Of a stretch of DNA of 64,000 bases, positions 1-9,441 are shown one piece after another. A program made the position numbers and the translations under genes. The notes beneath the pieces are model-generated. The model saw only the letters and a program-made list of their open reading frames with translations, did no database searches and was not told the DNA's origin. Each line of letters opens with the position of its first letter. Position 1 is the stretch's first letter. Source of the DNA: Robiginitomaculum sp. (GTDB lineage: Bacteria; Pseudomonadota; Alphaproteobacteria; Caulobacterales; Maricaulaceae); contig JAUZSF010000026.1 in assembly GCA_030949705.1 (NCBI GenBank), forward strand, positions 169,244 through 233,243, written 5' to 3'.

Positions 1-587
1 TGGTCCTGATGGCCGACCTTGCCGAGCCAGAAGCCGCCAAGGCGTTGATTGCAGACGCACAAAAAAACGACTTTGCCCCGGAGATTCTGGTCAATAATGC
101 GGCAAGGCAGGATGTGGTGGCCCTTGGCGAGATGACCGAGGCGGACTGGCGTGCCATGTTTGATGCCACGCTGCACAGCGCCTTTGCGCTAAGTAGCGCG
201 GTATGCGGCGCGCTGATCAGGCAAGGCAAACCCGGCGCGGTGGTCAATATTGCCTCCATCGAAGGACTGGCCGCGGCGGCGGGCCATGCCCATTATGCCA
301 GCGCCAAGGCGGCATTATTGCATTTTACCCGCGCAGCGGCGCTGGAATATGGCCCGCATCATATCCGCGTCAACGCCGTCTCGCCGGGTCTGATCAACCG
401 GCCCGGCCTGGATAAAGACTGGCCAGACGGCGTGGCACGCTGGAAAGCCAATGCCCCCCTTGGCCGCTTGGGCACGTCGGATGATGTGGCCAATGCGGTG
501 CTGTATCTTTGCTCGCCCATGGCGAGCTGGGTCAGCGGGGAAAACCTGATTGTGGATGGCGGCATGCTCAGCGGCCCAAACTGGTGA
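1..587 (+). CDS. SDR-family NAD(P)-dependent oxidoreductase, 5'-truncated by window edge
   Basis: Translation has LVNNAA, a YASAKAALLHFTRAAALEYGPHHIRVNAVSPG catalytic YxxxK region and a C-terminal GENLIVDGGM; Rossmann N-terminus lies outside the window. Confidence 0.9.
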   Translation, partial: VLMADLAEPEAAKALIADAQKNDFAPEILVNNAARQDVVALGEMTEADWRAMFDATLHSAFALSSAVCGALIRQGKPGAVVNIASIEGLAAAAGHAHYASAKAALLHFTRAAALEYGPHHIRVNAVSPGLINRPGLDKDWPDGVARWKANAPLGRLGTSDDVANAVLYLCSPMASWVSGENLIVDGGMLSGPNW

Positions 588-592
588 AAACG

Positions 593-1237
593 ATGAGTGA
601 ACAAGATTTACGAAAACAGGTGATCGATACCTGCCTTTCCATGAATGCCTCCGGGCTGAATCAAGGCACATCGGGCAATGTCAGCGTGCGCTTTGAGGAC
701 GGGTTTTTGATCACTCCCTCGTCCATGCCCTATGATCATATGCGCCCAAAAGACATTATGTTTATGGATATGGATGGTCGCGCCCAGGGGCCGCACAACC
801 CCTCCAGCGAATGGCGTTTTCACCGGGACATATTGAACACCCGGCCAGACATCAATGCCGTGGTGCATACCCACGCCATCCATTGCACCACATTGGCGTT
901 GCTGGGCAAATCCATCCCCGCGGTGCATTACATGGTTGCCGTGGCCGGTGGCACCGATATTCGTTGTTGCCCCTATGCCACCTTTGGCACACAGGAATTG
1001 AGCAACTATGTGCTGGAAGCCTTGAAAGATCGCTTTGCCTGTCTGATGACCCAGCATGGCATGATTGCCTGTGGTACATCGCTGGACAAGGCGTTATGGC
1101 TGGCCACCGAGGTGGAAACCCTGGCCCGGCAATATTGGGGTGCCCTGCAAATCGGCACGCCGGCCATTCTGTCTGATGCGGAAATCGGCCGGGTAATGGA
1201 AAAAATGAAAAGCTATAAATACGGGCGTGAAGAGTAG
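593..1237 (+). CDS. class II aldolase/adducin family protein
   Basis: GTSGNVSVR, SSEWRFHRDI and AVVHTHAIHCTTLA motifs; ATG at 593 inside the longer ORF 509..1237. Confidence 0.88.
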   Translation: MSEQDLRKQVIDTCLSMNASGLNQGTSGNVSVRFEDGFLITPSSMPYDHMRPKDIMFMDMDGRAQGPHNPSSEWRFHRDILNTRPDINAVVHTHAIHCTTLALLGKSIPAVHYMVAVAGGTDIRCCPYATFGTQELSNYVLEALKDRFACLMTQHGMIACGTSLDKALWLATEVETLARQYWGALQIGTPAILSDAEIGRVMEKMKSYKYGREE

Positions 1238-1243
1238 CACGCT

Positions 1244-1876
1244 TTAGCACATAATACCGCGCGATTTTATGGTTTGCCTTAGTGCACCCATGCTCGTAAA
1301 AATCATGGCATCAAAGCCTATACCCTGTGCCGCACGGACATTAGCAACGCTGTCATCTATAAAAAAGATGTCTTTTGGGTCTTTGCCTAAACGCCTGGCC
1401 GTTATCTCAAAAATCTTTAAATCCGGCTTTATTACACCCTCTTCACCAGACACGATAATGTCGATAAAGCAGGAGAAAAACGGAAACATGCGTAATAGGC
1501 CCGGCATTACCTCAGCTGGCATATTGGTCAGTGCGTACAGCGGTACGCCTAAAGCGGTTAAATCGCTTAACAGGGCGGCGGCACCGGGCATTGGCCCATC
1601 AAACATTTGATCCCATTCATCATGCCAGGCCCGAATGTGATCGGCCCAATGGGGAAATTTTTCAATCAGTGGGACAGCGTTTTGAGACATGGGCACACCG
1701 CGATCATGCTCTTCATGCCAGCTCTGGGTGCAACAGGTTTCAAAAAACCGCTGCATTTCTTTTTCATCATCAAATCGTCGCGCGTACAGGTTACGCGGCG
1801 ACCAACGCATAAGCACATTGCCGATATCAAAAAGAAAAGTTTTATTGTGAAGGCTTTGGGCGTAAGTGTCGCCCAT
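1244..1876 (-). CDS. HAD-superfamily (HAD-IA) hydrolase
   Basis: FLFDIGNVLMRW, ALTNMP and FIDDSVANVRAAQ motifs. Confidence 0.85.
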   Translation of the reverse strand: MGDTYAQSLHNKTFLFDIGNVLMRWSPRNLYARRFDDEKEMQRFFETCCTQSWHEEHDRGVPMSQNAVPLIEKFPHWADHIRAWHDEWDQMFDGPMPGAAALLSDLTALGVPLYALTNMPAEVMPGLLRMFPFFSCFIDIIVSGEEGVIKPDLKIFEITARRLGKDPKDIFFIDDSVANVRAAQGIGFDAMIFTSMGALRQTIKSRGIMC

Positions 1877-1881
1877 ACGTC

Positions 1882-2007
1882 TTAGCCTTGGCGGGCTTTG
1901 AAACGCGGATCAGTTTTGTTGATCACATAGACCCGGCCCTTGCGGCGCACAACTTTGCAATCGCGGTGGCGGTTTTTCAAAGATTTAAGTGAGCTTCTGA
2001 CTTTCAT
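1882..2007 (-). CDS. rpmJ: 50S ribosomal protein L36 (single-Cys type)
   Basis: Reverse strand reads [41 protein letters not shown]; absent from the ORF track because it is only 41 aa. Confidence 0.95.
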   Translation of the reverse strand: MKVRSSLKSLKNRHRDCKVVRRKGRVYVINKTDPRFKARQG

Positions 2008-2146
2008 CGGACCATATTTCGTAAAAAAACCCCGCGCCAAAATGGGCGGGTTTCATCAAGGCGCGGAATTTATGGGCAAGGATCGCCGGTGTCAACCAAA
2101 CAATCTGTAAATTGATTTGCACGAAAAACACCGGCATGGTCGGTCC

Positions 2147-2899
2147 ATGAAACGCTTTTATTTCCTTACCCTTGCCACATGCCTGTATGGGCTTTGCGCG
2201 CCAGCCTATGCCAAAGATCTTGCCAAAAATTTAGAAGTGGATCTGGAACTGGTCCTGGCGGTGGATATTTCCTATTCCGTGGATGAGGATGAGGCCCGCA
2301 AACAGCGCGATGGCTATGTGGCCGCTCTGCAAAGCAAAGAAGTGGTGGACGCCATTCGCTCAGGCCCCCATGGTCGCATTGCGGTTATCTATGTGGAATG
2401 GGCCGACAGTGCCATGCAGCGCATTGTCGCCCCCTGGACCATTATCGCCAGCAAAGCCGATGCCAATGCCTTTGCCAAACAGGTGCATGACGCCCCCTTT
2501 GTACAGGGCCATTACACTGCCATTGGCAGCATGGTAGAACGGGCGATGGTTCTGTTTGATATCAATCATGCCGACGGCCTTCGCCAGGTGATTGATATTT
2601 CCGGGGACGGGCCGCAAAATCAGGGCACCAGTCTGGAAACCGCGCGCCAACGGGCGGCGGAGCGGGATATTGTTATTAACGGCTTGCCGATCATATCGGA
2701 GACACAAGATCCATGGCGACCCCGGGTTAAAGTAAAAATTGATAATTACTATCGTAATCAGGTGATTGCGGGCCCCGGGGCCTTTGTCATCCCGGCCCGG
2801 GATTTTGATGATTTTAAAAAGGCGGTATTGCGCAAAATGATTTTGGAAATAGCCGATAATACCCCCCACAGTGCCATTGGCAATGGAATGCGACCATGA
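2147..2899 (+). CDS. secreted DUF1194 (vWA-like) protein
   Basis: Signal peptide, then VDLELVLAVDISYSVDEDEARKQRDGYVAAL and VIDISGDGPQNQG, typical of DUF1194. Confidence 0.85.
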   Translation: MKRFYFLTLATCLYGLCAPAYAKDLAKNLEVDLELVLAVDISYSVDEDEARKQRDGYVAALQSKEVVDAIRSGPHGRIAVIYVEWADSAMQRIVAPWTIIASKADANAFAKQVHDAPFVQGHYTAIGSMVERAMVLFDINHADGLRQVIDISGDGPQNQGTSLETARQRAAERDIVINGLPIISETQDPWRPRVKVKIDNYYRNQVIAGPGAFVIPARDFDDFKKAVLRKMILEIADNTPHSAIGNGMRP

Positions 2900-4135
2900 G
2901 GATTTTGCTGTTCATTTTGATCAGTTTTTTTGTGTTCGGCGCCCCGGTGCGGGCCAATGAGCAAAGCTTTGAAGACTGGCGCACTGGTTTTATGGAACGT
3001 GCCATCGCCAAAGGCTTTGATGCCGATCTGGTCAGGGGTACCTTTGCCAACCTTACCCCGGACCCCGAAGTATTGAAACGCGATGGCACCCAGCCCGAAT
3101 TTACCCGCACCATTGCCGATTATCTAAAAGGCGTTTTGTCCGAAGGGCGCATTGCGCAGGGGCGCAAAATGCTGGCCAACAATGCGGATGTGTTTGAGAA
3201 AATTTCGACCTTTTATCATATACCGCCCGAGGTGTTGGTCGCGGTTTGGGGGCTGGAAAGCGCCTATGGCCGCATTCAGGGAAACTTTGATGTGATCCGT
3301 TCGCTGGCCACCCTGGCCCATGACGGGCGGCGCCAGAAATGGGCCGAAGGCGAATTGTTTGCCGTTTTACAAATTCTGACCAATGGTCATGCCAGCCGGA
3401 ATGAAATGAAAGGGGCCTGGGCCGGGGCCATGGGACAAACCCAGTTTTTGCCTTCCTCCTATCTGGCCTATGCGGTTGACTGGGACCATGACGGCCACAA
3501 GGACATCTGGGCCTCCAGCGCCGATGCGCTGGCCTCGACCGCCAATTATCTCAGCCGAAATGGTTGGCGCGCGGACGAGCCATGGGGTGTCGAAGTCGAA
3601 CTGCCAACGGATTTTCCCTATGCCCTGGCCGAGGACACGGTGCTGAGCATAGGCTCGTGGAGTGTGCGCAGCGCCGTACGCGCTGATCATGCGATCTGGT
3701 CCATGAAAGAACAGGGCCGCCCCGCCTGGCTGATCCTGCCCGCCGGATATAAAGGCCCGGCCTTTCTGGTTTCCAAAAACTTTCAGGTGTTCAAAAAAAT
3801 ACAATAACTCAACCGCTTACGCCCTGGGGGTTGGGTTGTTATCCGAGGTGCTGGCCGGGCGCACCGCCGTGCGGGCGCCATGGCCTGATGCCACACCGCC
3901 TTTATCGCGCGCCCAGATCAAAGCCCTGCAAAGCGCCCTTGGCAAAGCCGGATATAGTGCAGGCAAACCCGATGGGGTCGCGGGGCCAAATACGCGGCGG
4001 GCCTTGCGCGCCTTTCAGGCGGCCAATGGTCTGATCCCCGATGGTTTTCTGGATCGCACCGTTTTTGAGGTGATACAGGAAAAACTAGCCAACCAGTCGA
4101 ATGCGCCGGTTGGTGATGGCCAAAACGGCGGTTAA
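2896..4135 (+). CDS. lytic murein transglycosylase (MltB/SLT_2 family) with C-terminal peptidoglycan-binding domain; frameshifted at A7 run 3793-3799
   Basis: SLT_2 motifs (VWGLESAYG, AMGQTQFLPSSYLAYAVDWDHDGHKDIW). Removing one A at 3793-3799 restores ...VFKKYNNSTAYALGVGLLSEVLAGR joined to the PGBD ORF 3836..4135. Confidence 0.88.
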
Positions 4136-5298
4136 TAAGACCAGCGTGGCCACCGCCCCATAGGCGGCTTCGGGGCGTACAAACTGATAAAGCGCAAGAC
4201 CGGTAAAGGGCGCCAGAAAAAAAACCCGGCGCCTGCCGTGGCCGTAGCCAGGCCCGCCGCGCCACCCTGTTCCCTTGGCTCAACGCTCAAAGAGGCGCCA
4301 CTGACCACACCCGGCCTTGATAGCCCGGTCCCCATGGAAGTCAGCAAAAAGGCAAAGCCAATGCTCCACACCTCGGCCCCCAACATCATGGTCAAGGCCC
4401 CAATGCCGGTCAGGATCATGCCGGTAATCATCAACACTCGCGGGGACAGGCGCAGCAGGGGAATAAGAATGAATTGCGCCCCAAAGACTAAAAAGGCACC
4501 GCCAGCCAGAATACTGCCCGAGACCAGGGCGGCCTGTTCAATGGCCAGATGGGCCTTGTCCAGCAGGTAAAACAACAAGGTTTGCAAAAACACACCCTGT
4601 GCCGTCCAGCCCGCCACCCCGACAACCAGATAGGGCCACAGGCGGGGGTCGCGCGCCAAACGCCATAAATGTTGTGATCCGGGTTTTCTGGGGGTGGGGG
4701 CGCGGTGTTCGGGCAGCGCCAGCGCGATCATGATAAAAACCGCAAAGGACACCCCGGCCAGCGCCAGCACAAACCCTTCCACACTGATCAGCCCCCCGGC
4801 CCAGGCCGCCAAAGGTGGCCCAAAGGCCGTGCCAAGCCCCGATCCGGCGGTTAGCGCCGACATCAGACGCGTGCGTTCGTGCATCCCGGTGCGATCCGCA
4901 ATATAGGCCTGTGAGGCGGGCTGAATGGCTGAACCAATAGAGCCATAAAGCATGCGCGAAAACGCAAACAGGGCCATGGCCACCATGGGGGCCAGCGCGC
5001 CAGACAATGCCGAGCCGGCGACCAGGGCGATGGCCGTTAGTGACAGAGTGTTGCCCGCCAGCCCCACCAGTAAAATCGGGCGGCGGCCCTTGCTGTCGCT
5101 CAAATTACCCCAAAACGGGCTGAACCCCATATAAAAGAGAGACGAGCCGGCAAAAATCAGGCCCACATAAATCTCACCCGTGCCCATAGCGCGCGTCACC
5201 ATGGGCAGGATCACAAACAGCATGGAATTGCTGGCGCCCATGACAAAGAGGGCCGCAAAAAGCAGGCGAAAAGCACGGCGGCGATCGGGATGGTTCAC
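4086..5298 (-). CDS. MFS transporter; frameshifted near C-terminus at A8 run 4217-4224
   Basis: Multiple TM segments and GNLSDSKGRRPILL loop motif; adding one base in the run restores ...LAPFTGLALYQFVRPEAAYGAVATLVLLTAVLAITNRRIRLVG*. Confidence 0.85.
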
Positions 5299-5368
5299 AA
5301 CAGGTCTGGCCCAACAAAACGTAAACAGTGTTTACCAGATGGCAGCGCCGCCAAGACTTGTCAAAACC

Positions 5369-5863
5369 TCATTGCGTTGGAAAACAGGACTTGGGGTAGG
5401 TTTTGCCGTTCGTTTGGCTATCGTTATAGGCCATGCAGGACATGCCCCATTCCTCGGTGGACTGCGCCAGCTGATCCACAGCCCCCTGATCGGCACAAGC
5501 CGCATAATCCAGTGTTATGGTTGGCAGGGAGCCATCGGCCATCACCCGGTTGGTGATGCAGGTTTGGTAACGGACTACATCGCTTTCAAAACGGGCCAGT
5601 TTTTGCGCATAAATATCCAGTTCTGCTTTTGAAGTCCGGTTCCAGGCTTCGTCATAAGAGGGAAATTTTGGCCGTTCCGGCAAGGCACCACAAAATGGCA
5701 CCACGGTTTGCAGGCCCTGGGTAATTGCCTCGGCCTTGCAGGCCTTATAGTTCCGCTGGGCGGCATTTTGCGGCCGGTATCCATCTTTTACGGATTCCGC
5801 CACCCCCGGTGTAGCCAAAGCCGCCATAGCAATACTGGCAAAAAGTATCTGGTACATTTTCAT
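5369..5863 (-). CDS. secreted Cys-containing hypothetical protein
   Basis: ORF with N-terminal signal peptide (MKMYQILFASIAMAALATPGVAES). Confidence 0.7.
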   Translation of the reverse strand: MKMYQILFASIAMAALATPGVAESVKDGYRPQNAAQRNYKACKAEAITQGLQTVVPFCGALPERPKFPSYDEAWNRTSKAELDIYAQKLARFESDVVRYQTCITNRVMADGSLPTITLDYAACADQGAVDQLAQSTEEWGMSCMAYNDSQTNGKTYPKSCFPTQ

Positions 5864-5911
5864 GACATCTATCCCCATTTAAGACGAACTGTTTGAGGCG
5901 CCGGCCCGGCT

Positions 5912-6286
5912 TTATTTTTGTGCTTTGGTCTTGGTGGCATGGTGTGCCGCCACCCAGTCCTCGGAAAGTTTCTGGTAGGTGTCCCAAACCTCTTCCACGC
6001 TGGGAGCCGTCGCATTATAGGCTTTCAATGCCGCACGCCATTCATCTCTGGAATGCTTTTCCGGTTTGGTGATCACCTCGTCCAGGCAGATCTGATAGGT
6101 TCTGGATGCCTTGGAATAGCGCGTTACCTGATCGGCGGCCGCATCCAGTTCCTGGGCGCTAAGGATAGCCCCGTTTATGGGCAGGTCGGGCTTTATTGGC
6201 GCCACACAATCGGATGCCGTTTGGGCCTGGGCGGGGAAAACCGATGCCACCAGCAATCCTGCTACCAATAATTTATACATACACAA
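5912..6286 (-). CDS. secreted Cys-containing hypothetical protein, probable paralog of the neighbouring gene
   Basis: Signal peptide, then C..P..P..P....S..ELD..A....R......YQ.C pattern shared with 5369..5863. Confidence 0.65.
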   Translation of the reverse strand: MCMYKLLVAGLLVASVFPAQAQTASDCVAPIKPDLPINGAILSAQELDAAADQVTRYSKASRTYQICLDEVITKPEKHSRDEWRAALKAYNATAPSVEEVWDTYQKLSEDWVAAHHATKTKAQK

Positions 6287-6503
6287 CTCCTGGTCCCTAA
6301 CGCTAAAAGCCTGCGCCGTCCCTCGCTTTTATACTTTATGGCCCAGCGCTTCTTTATCACTGCACCGACCGTCCCGCAATGAAACGCAAAAACTCACTTA
6401 AATGGCAACAGTGCATTAAGCATTCCACGTCATAATGGTCTCAATTCGGGACAACCGAAAAACGGCCCAATTGGGCAATTATGGTGAACAGGCGGGTAAA
6501 ACC

Positions 6504-7369
6504 ATGCTTCAGATTATAGGTCTTATAGTCATCTTTGTGATGATTTTTGGCGGCTACGTCCTTGAAGAAGGGGATTTGGCACCAATCTTACATGCGGCAC
6601 CTTTCGAATTGATGATGATCATGGGCGGCGCCGTTGGCGCCATGATGATGGGTAATTCCGGCAAAATCCTGATGGATGTGCTAAAAGGTCTGGGAAAAAC
6701 CCTGGCCGGCCCCAAATGGAAAAAGAAAGATTATGCTGATCTTCTGGCCTTGCTGTTTACCCTGACCAAAACCATGAAAACCAAAGGGGTGATCGCCCTG
6801 GAAACCCATATCGAGAATTCAGGCGAAAGCGCCATTTTTACGCAATACCCCAAAATTCTCAAAGATCATTTTGCCACTGACTTTATCTGCGACACCTTGC
6901 GCATGATGACCATGAATCTGGAAGATCCGCACCAGGTGGAAGACAATATGGAAGCGCAACTGGAAAAACATCACCACGAGGCCGGGGCCCCGGCGCACGC
7001 TCTGCAAACCATGGCCGACGGCCTGCCGGCATTGGGCATTGTGGCGGCGGTGCTGGGGATTGTGAAAACCATGGGGGCCATCACCGAGCCGCCGGAATAT
7101 CTGGGTCGCTCCATCGGGGCAGCCTTGGTGGGTACGTTTCTGGGGATTTTTCTGGCCTATGGTATTGTGGGGCCGTTGGCTCGCGCCTGCAACAGATTGT
7201 TGATGAAGAAGCCGCCTTTTACAAAATCATTCAGGCGGTTTTGGTCGCACACCTGCACGGCAATGCCGCCCAGATCTCCATCGAGATCGGCCGCGGTGTG
7301 GTACCCAGTCCGTCACAACCCAGCTTTAACGAGCTTGAAGATGCGCTGGAGAATATCGAGGCGGCCTAA
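6504..7369 (+). CDS. motA: MotA/TolQ/ExbB-type flagellar motor stator protein; frameshifted near 7179-7182
   Basis: MLQIIGLIVIFVMIFGGYVLEEGDLAPILHAAPFELMMIMGGAVGAM and TMADGLPALGIVAAVLGIVKTMG; adding one base restores ...GPLASRLQQIVDEEAAFYKIIQAVLVAHLHGNAAQISIEIGRGVVPS...IEAA*. Confidence 0.85.
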
Positions 7370-7401
7370 ATTCTGGACCATTTGCCGACTTGACCTTTAT
7401 C

Positions 7402-7429
7402 AAAAGCCGCTCCATGGGGAGCGGCTTTT
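7402..7429 (+). terminator. intrinsic terminator-like hairpin after motA
   Basis: Perfect 12-bp stem AAAAGCCGCTCC-ATGG-GGAGCGGCTTTT. Confidence 0.8.
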
Positions 7430-7447
7430 GTTATTTGCCGGTGATCC

Positions 7448-9361
7448 ATGTCTGATCTTTTCCTAGGCCTGCCCGTGCCCCATCTTAGCTGGTCCAAAGA
7501 CGGCGTGCCGCACAATCTTGATTACGCGGATGGTTATTTTTCTGATCACGATGGTCTAGCCGAGACCTGCACGGTGTTTCTAAAGGGTTGTCATTTACCC
7601 GATATCTGGCAGGACAAGGCCCGTTTTACCATTGCCGAGCTGGGCTTTGGCACGGGCCTGAATTTTCTGCAAACCTGGGATTTGTGGCGCAAAACCCGTT
7701 CCGATGGTGCGCGCCTGCATTTTATATCCATCGAAGGGGCACCCTTTAACCGCGATGATCTGGGCCGCGCCCATGGGGCCTTTGCCCCCCTTCAGGAACT
7801 GGCCGAAAAACTGCGTACCAGATGGCCCGATCCCATAAAGGGGGTACACCGACTTTTTTTTGATGAAGACGGCCTAACCCTGACCCTGTATTTTATGGAT
7901 GTGGACGAAGCCCTGCCACAAATGGAAAGCCCTGCCGATAGCTGGTTTCTGGATGGGTTTGCCCCGTCGCGCAATGCCGCCATGTGGTCGGAAGAGGTGT
8001 TTACCCATCTGGCCCGGCTGAGCCGGCCCGGCACCCGGGCTGCCACGTTCAGTGTCGCCGGCTCGGTGCGCCGGGGCCTGCAAAAGGCCGGATTTGCGGT
8101 CACCAAAGAAGCCGGCCATGGGCGCAAACGTGAACGTCTGGAAGCCGCCTTTGAAGGCACGCCCCCACCCCCATTGCGACGGCCCAGCCGCCCCCATGCG
8201 CCCGGCAACCGCGAGGCAAAATCGGTACTGGTCATAGGCGGCGGCATTGCCGGAGCCAGCATAAGCCACGCCTTTTTGCGGCGGGGTTTAAGCGTTACCA
8301 TGATCTGCAAAGCCGGGCCGGGCGATGAGGCCAGCGGCAATCCGGCAGCCCTGGTTTCCCCCCGTCTTGATCTGGAAGACACACCACAGGCACGGTTTTT
8401 TCGCACAGCCTTTCACCATGCCGCCAAAACCTATCAATCCCTGGGCGATCAGATCTGGATCCCGTGTGGCCTGATCCGCCGCCCGGCCCATCCATCGGAC
8501 GTACAAAAGTTTTCCCGCCTGGTGGCGGCCCGCGCCCTGCCTGAAACGGCACTTTGCGCCGATAAAGGTGGGCCGGGAATATCTCTGCCCGGGGCGGGCA
8601 TGGTATTGCCGAAACCGGCCATCGCTGCCCTTTCGGATGGCGCCCAGATCATTAAGGCTCAGATCAGCTCTGTTCGCCAGAAGAACGGCCGCTGGACAGC
8701 GTGGGGTCAGCAAAACCAGCCGATTGCCAGCGCGGATATCGCTGTACTGGCGCTGGGCAGCGGTACATTGGGCCCCGTCTCATGGCTCAGTTTTCAATAT
8801 CTGAAGGGACAGGTCAGTCAGGGCATGTTGGACGCACCTTATGGGGGCCCGGCTTTATTGGCGGAAAGTTATGCCTTGGGGCTGGATAACGGATCGCTGG
8901 TGTTTGGAGCCACTTTTGATGAAATTGAGCACCCTGATGGTGCTCTTCATCCCACAGCCAAGGATCAGGAGCGTAATCTGACATCCTTAAACACGCTGTC
9001 CCCGACGCTCTATGGTCATCTTAAGAAAAACCAAGTCACCAGCCGGGTTTCAGTGCGCGCCACCACACCGGATCAAATGCCCTATGCTGGCCCGCTGATT
9101 GATGTGGATGATTTTCTGCAACGCTTTGGCGCGTACCGGCATGGATTTTTGGACCCCAAAGTGGGCAAAGCACAAACGCTGGATAATCTCTTTGTGTTGA
9201 TGGGGCTTGGCTCGCGCGGCTTTGCCCTGGCGCCGATACTGGGCGAAGCCATTGCCGCCGAAGCCCTGGGCGAGCCAACCCCGCTGGAGCGCCTTGCCGC
9301 CCAGGCCATGCACCCTGCCCGGGTCTTGGAACGCCGCCTTAAGGCATCGGACCAAAAGTAA
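7448..9361 (+). CDS. mnmC: bifunctional tRNA mnm5s2U34 methyltransferase / FAD-dependent cmnm5s2U34 oxidoreductase MnmC
   Basis: MnmD part (FTIAELGFGTGLNFLQTWDLW, WFLDGFAPSRNAAMWSEEVF) fused to FAD domain (VLVIGGGIAGASISHAFLRRG). Confidence 0.95.
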   Translation: MSDLFLGLPVPHLSWSKDGVPHNLDYADGYFSDHDGLAETCTVFLKGCHLPDIWQDKARFTIAELGFGTGLNFLQTWDLWRKTRSDGARLHFISIEGAPFNRDDLGRAHGAFAPLQELAEKLRTRWPDPIKGVHRLFFDEDGLTLTLYFMDVDEALPQMESPADSWFLDGFAPSRNAAMWSEEVFTHLARLSRPGTRAATFSVAGSVRRGLQKAGFAVTKEAGHGRKRERLEAAFEGTPPPPLRRPSRPHAPGNREAKSVLVIGGGIAGASISHAFLRRGLSVTMICKAGPGDEASGNPAALVSPRLDLEDTPQARFFRTAFHHAAKTYQSLGDQIWIPCGLIRRPAHPSDVQKFSRLVAARALPETALCADKGGPGISLPGAGMVLPKPAIAALSDGAQIIKAQISSVRQKNGRWTAWGQQNQPIASADIAVLALGSGTLGPVSWLSFQYLKGQVSQGMLDAPYGGPALLAESYALGLDNGSLVFGATFDEIEHPDGALHPTAKDQERNLTSLNTLSPTLYGHLKKNQVTSRVSVRATTPDQMPYAGPLIDVDDFLQRFGAYRHGFLDPKVGKAQTLDNLFVLMGLGSRGFALAPILGEAIAAEALGEPTPLERLAAQAMHPARVLERRLKASDQK

Positions 9362-9441
9362 ACCTAATCAATATGTAATGCCATTAAGGCTTCGACCTGC
9401 GTGAGATTTAATTATAATGGCTCCCTTAAGGGTCATAGTAT

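Noticed and set aside
3793-3799. Programmed ribosomal frameshift in the lytic transglycosylase
   Set aside because: Requires a +1 shift at A7, there is no stimulatory structure evident, and the same kind of indel occurs in many unrelated genes of this window
6435-6503. N-terminal extension of the motA ORF
   Set aside because: MVSIRDNRKTAQLGNYGEQAGKT is not part of MotA; the family normally starts at MLQIIG (6504)
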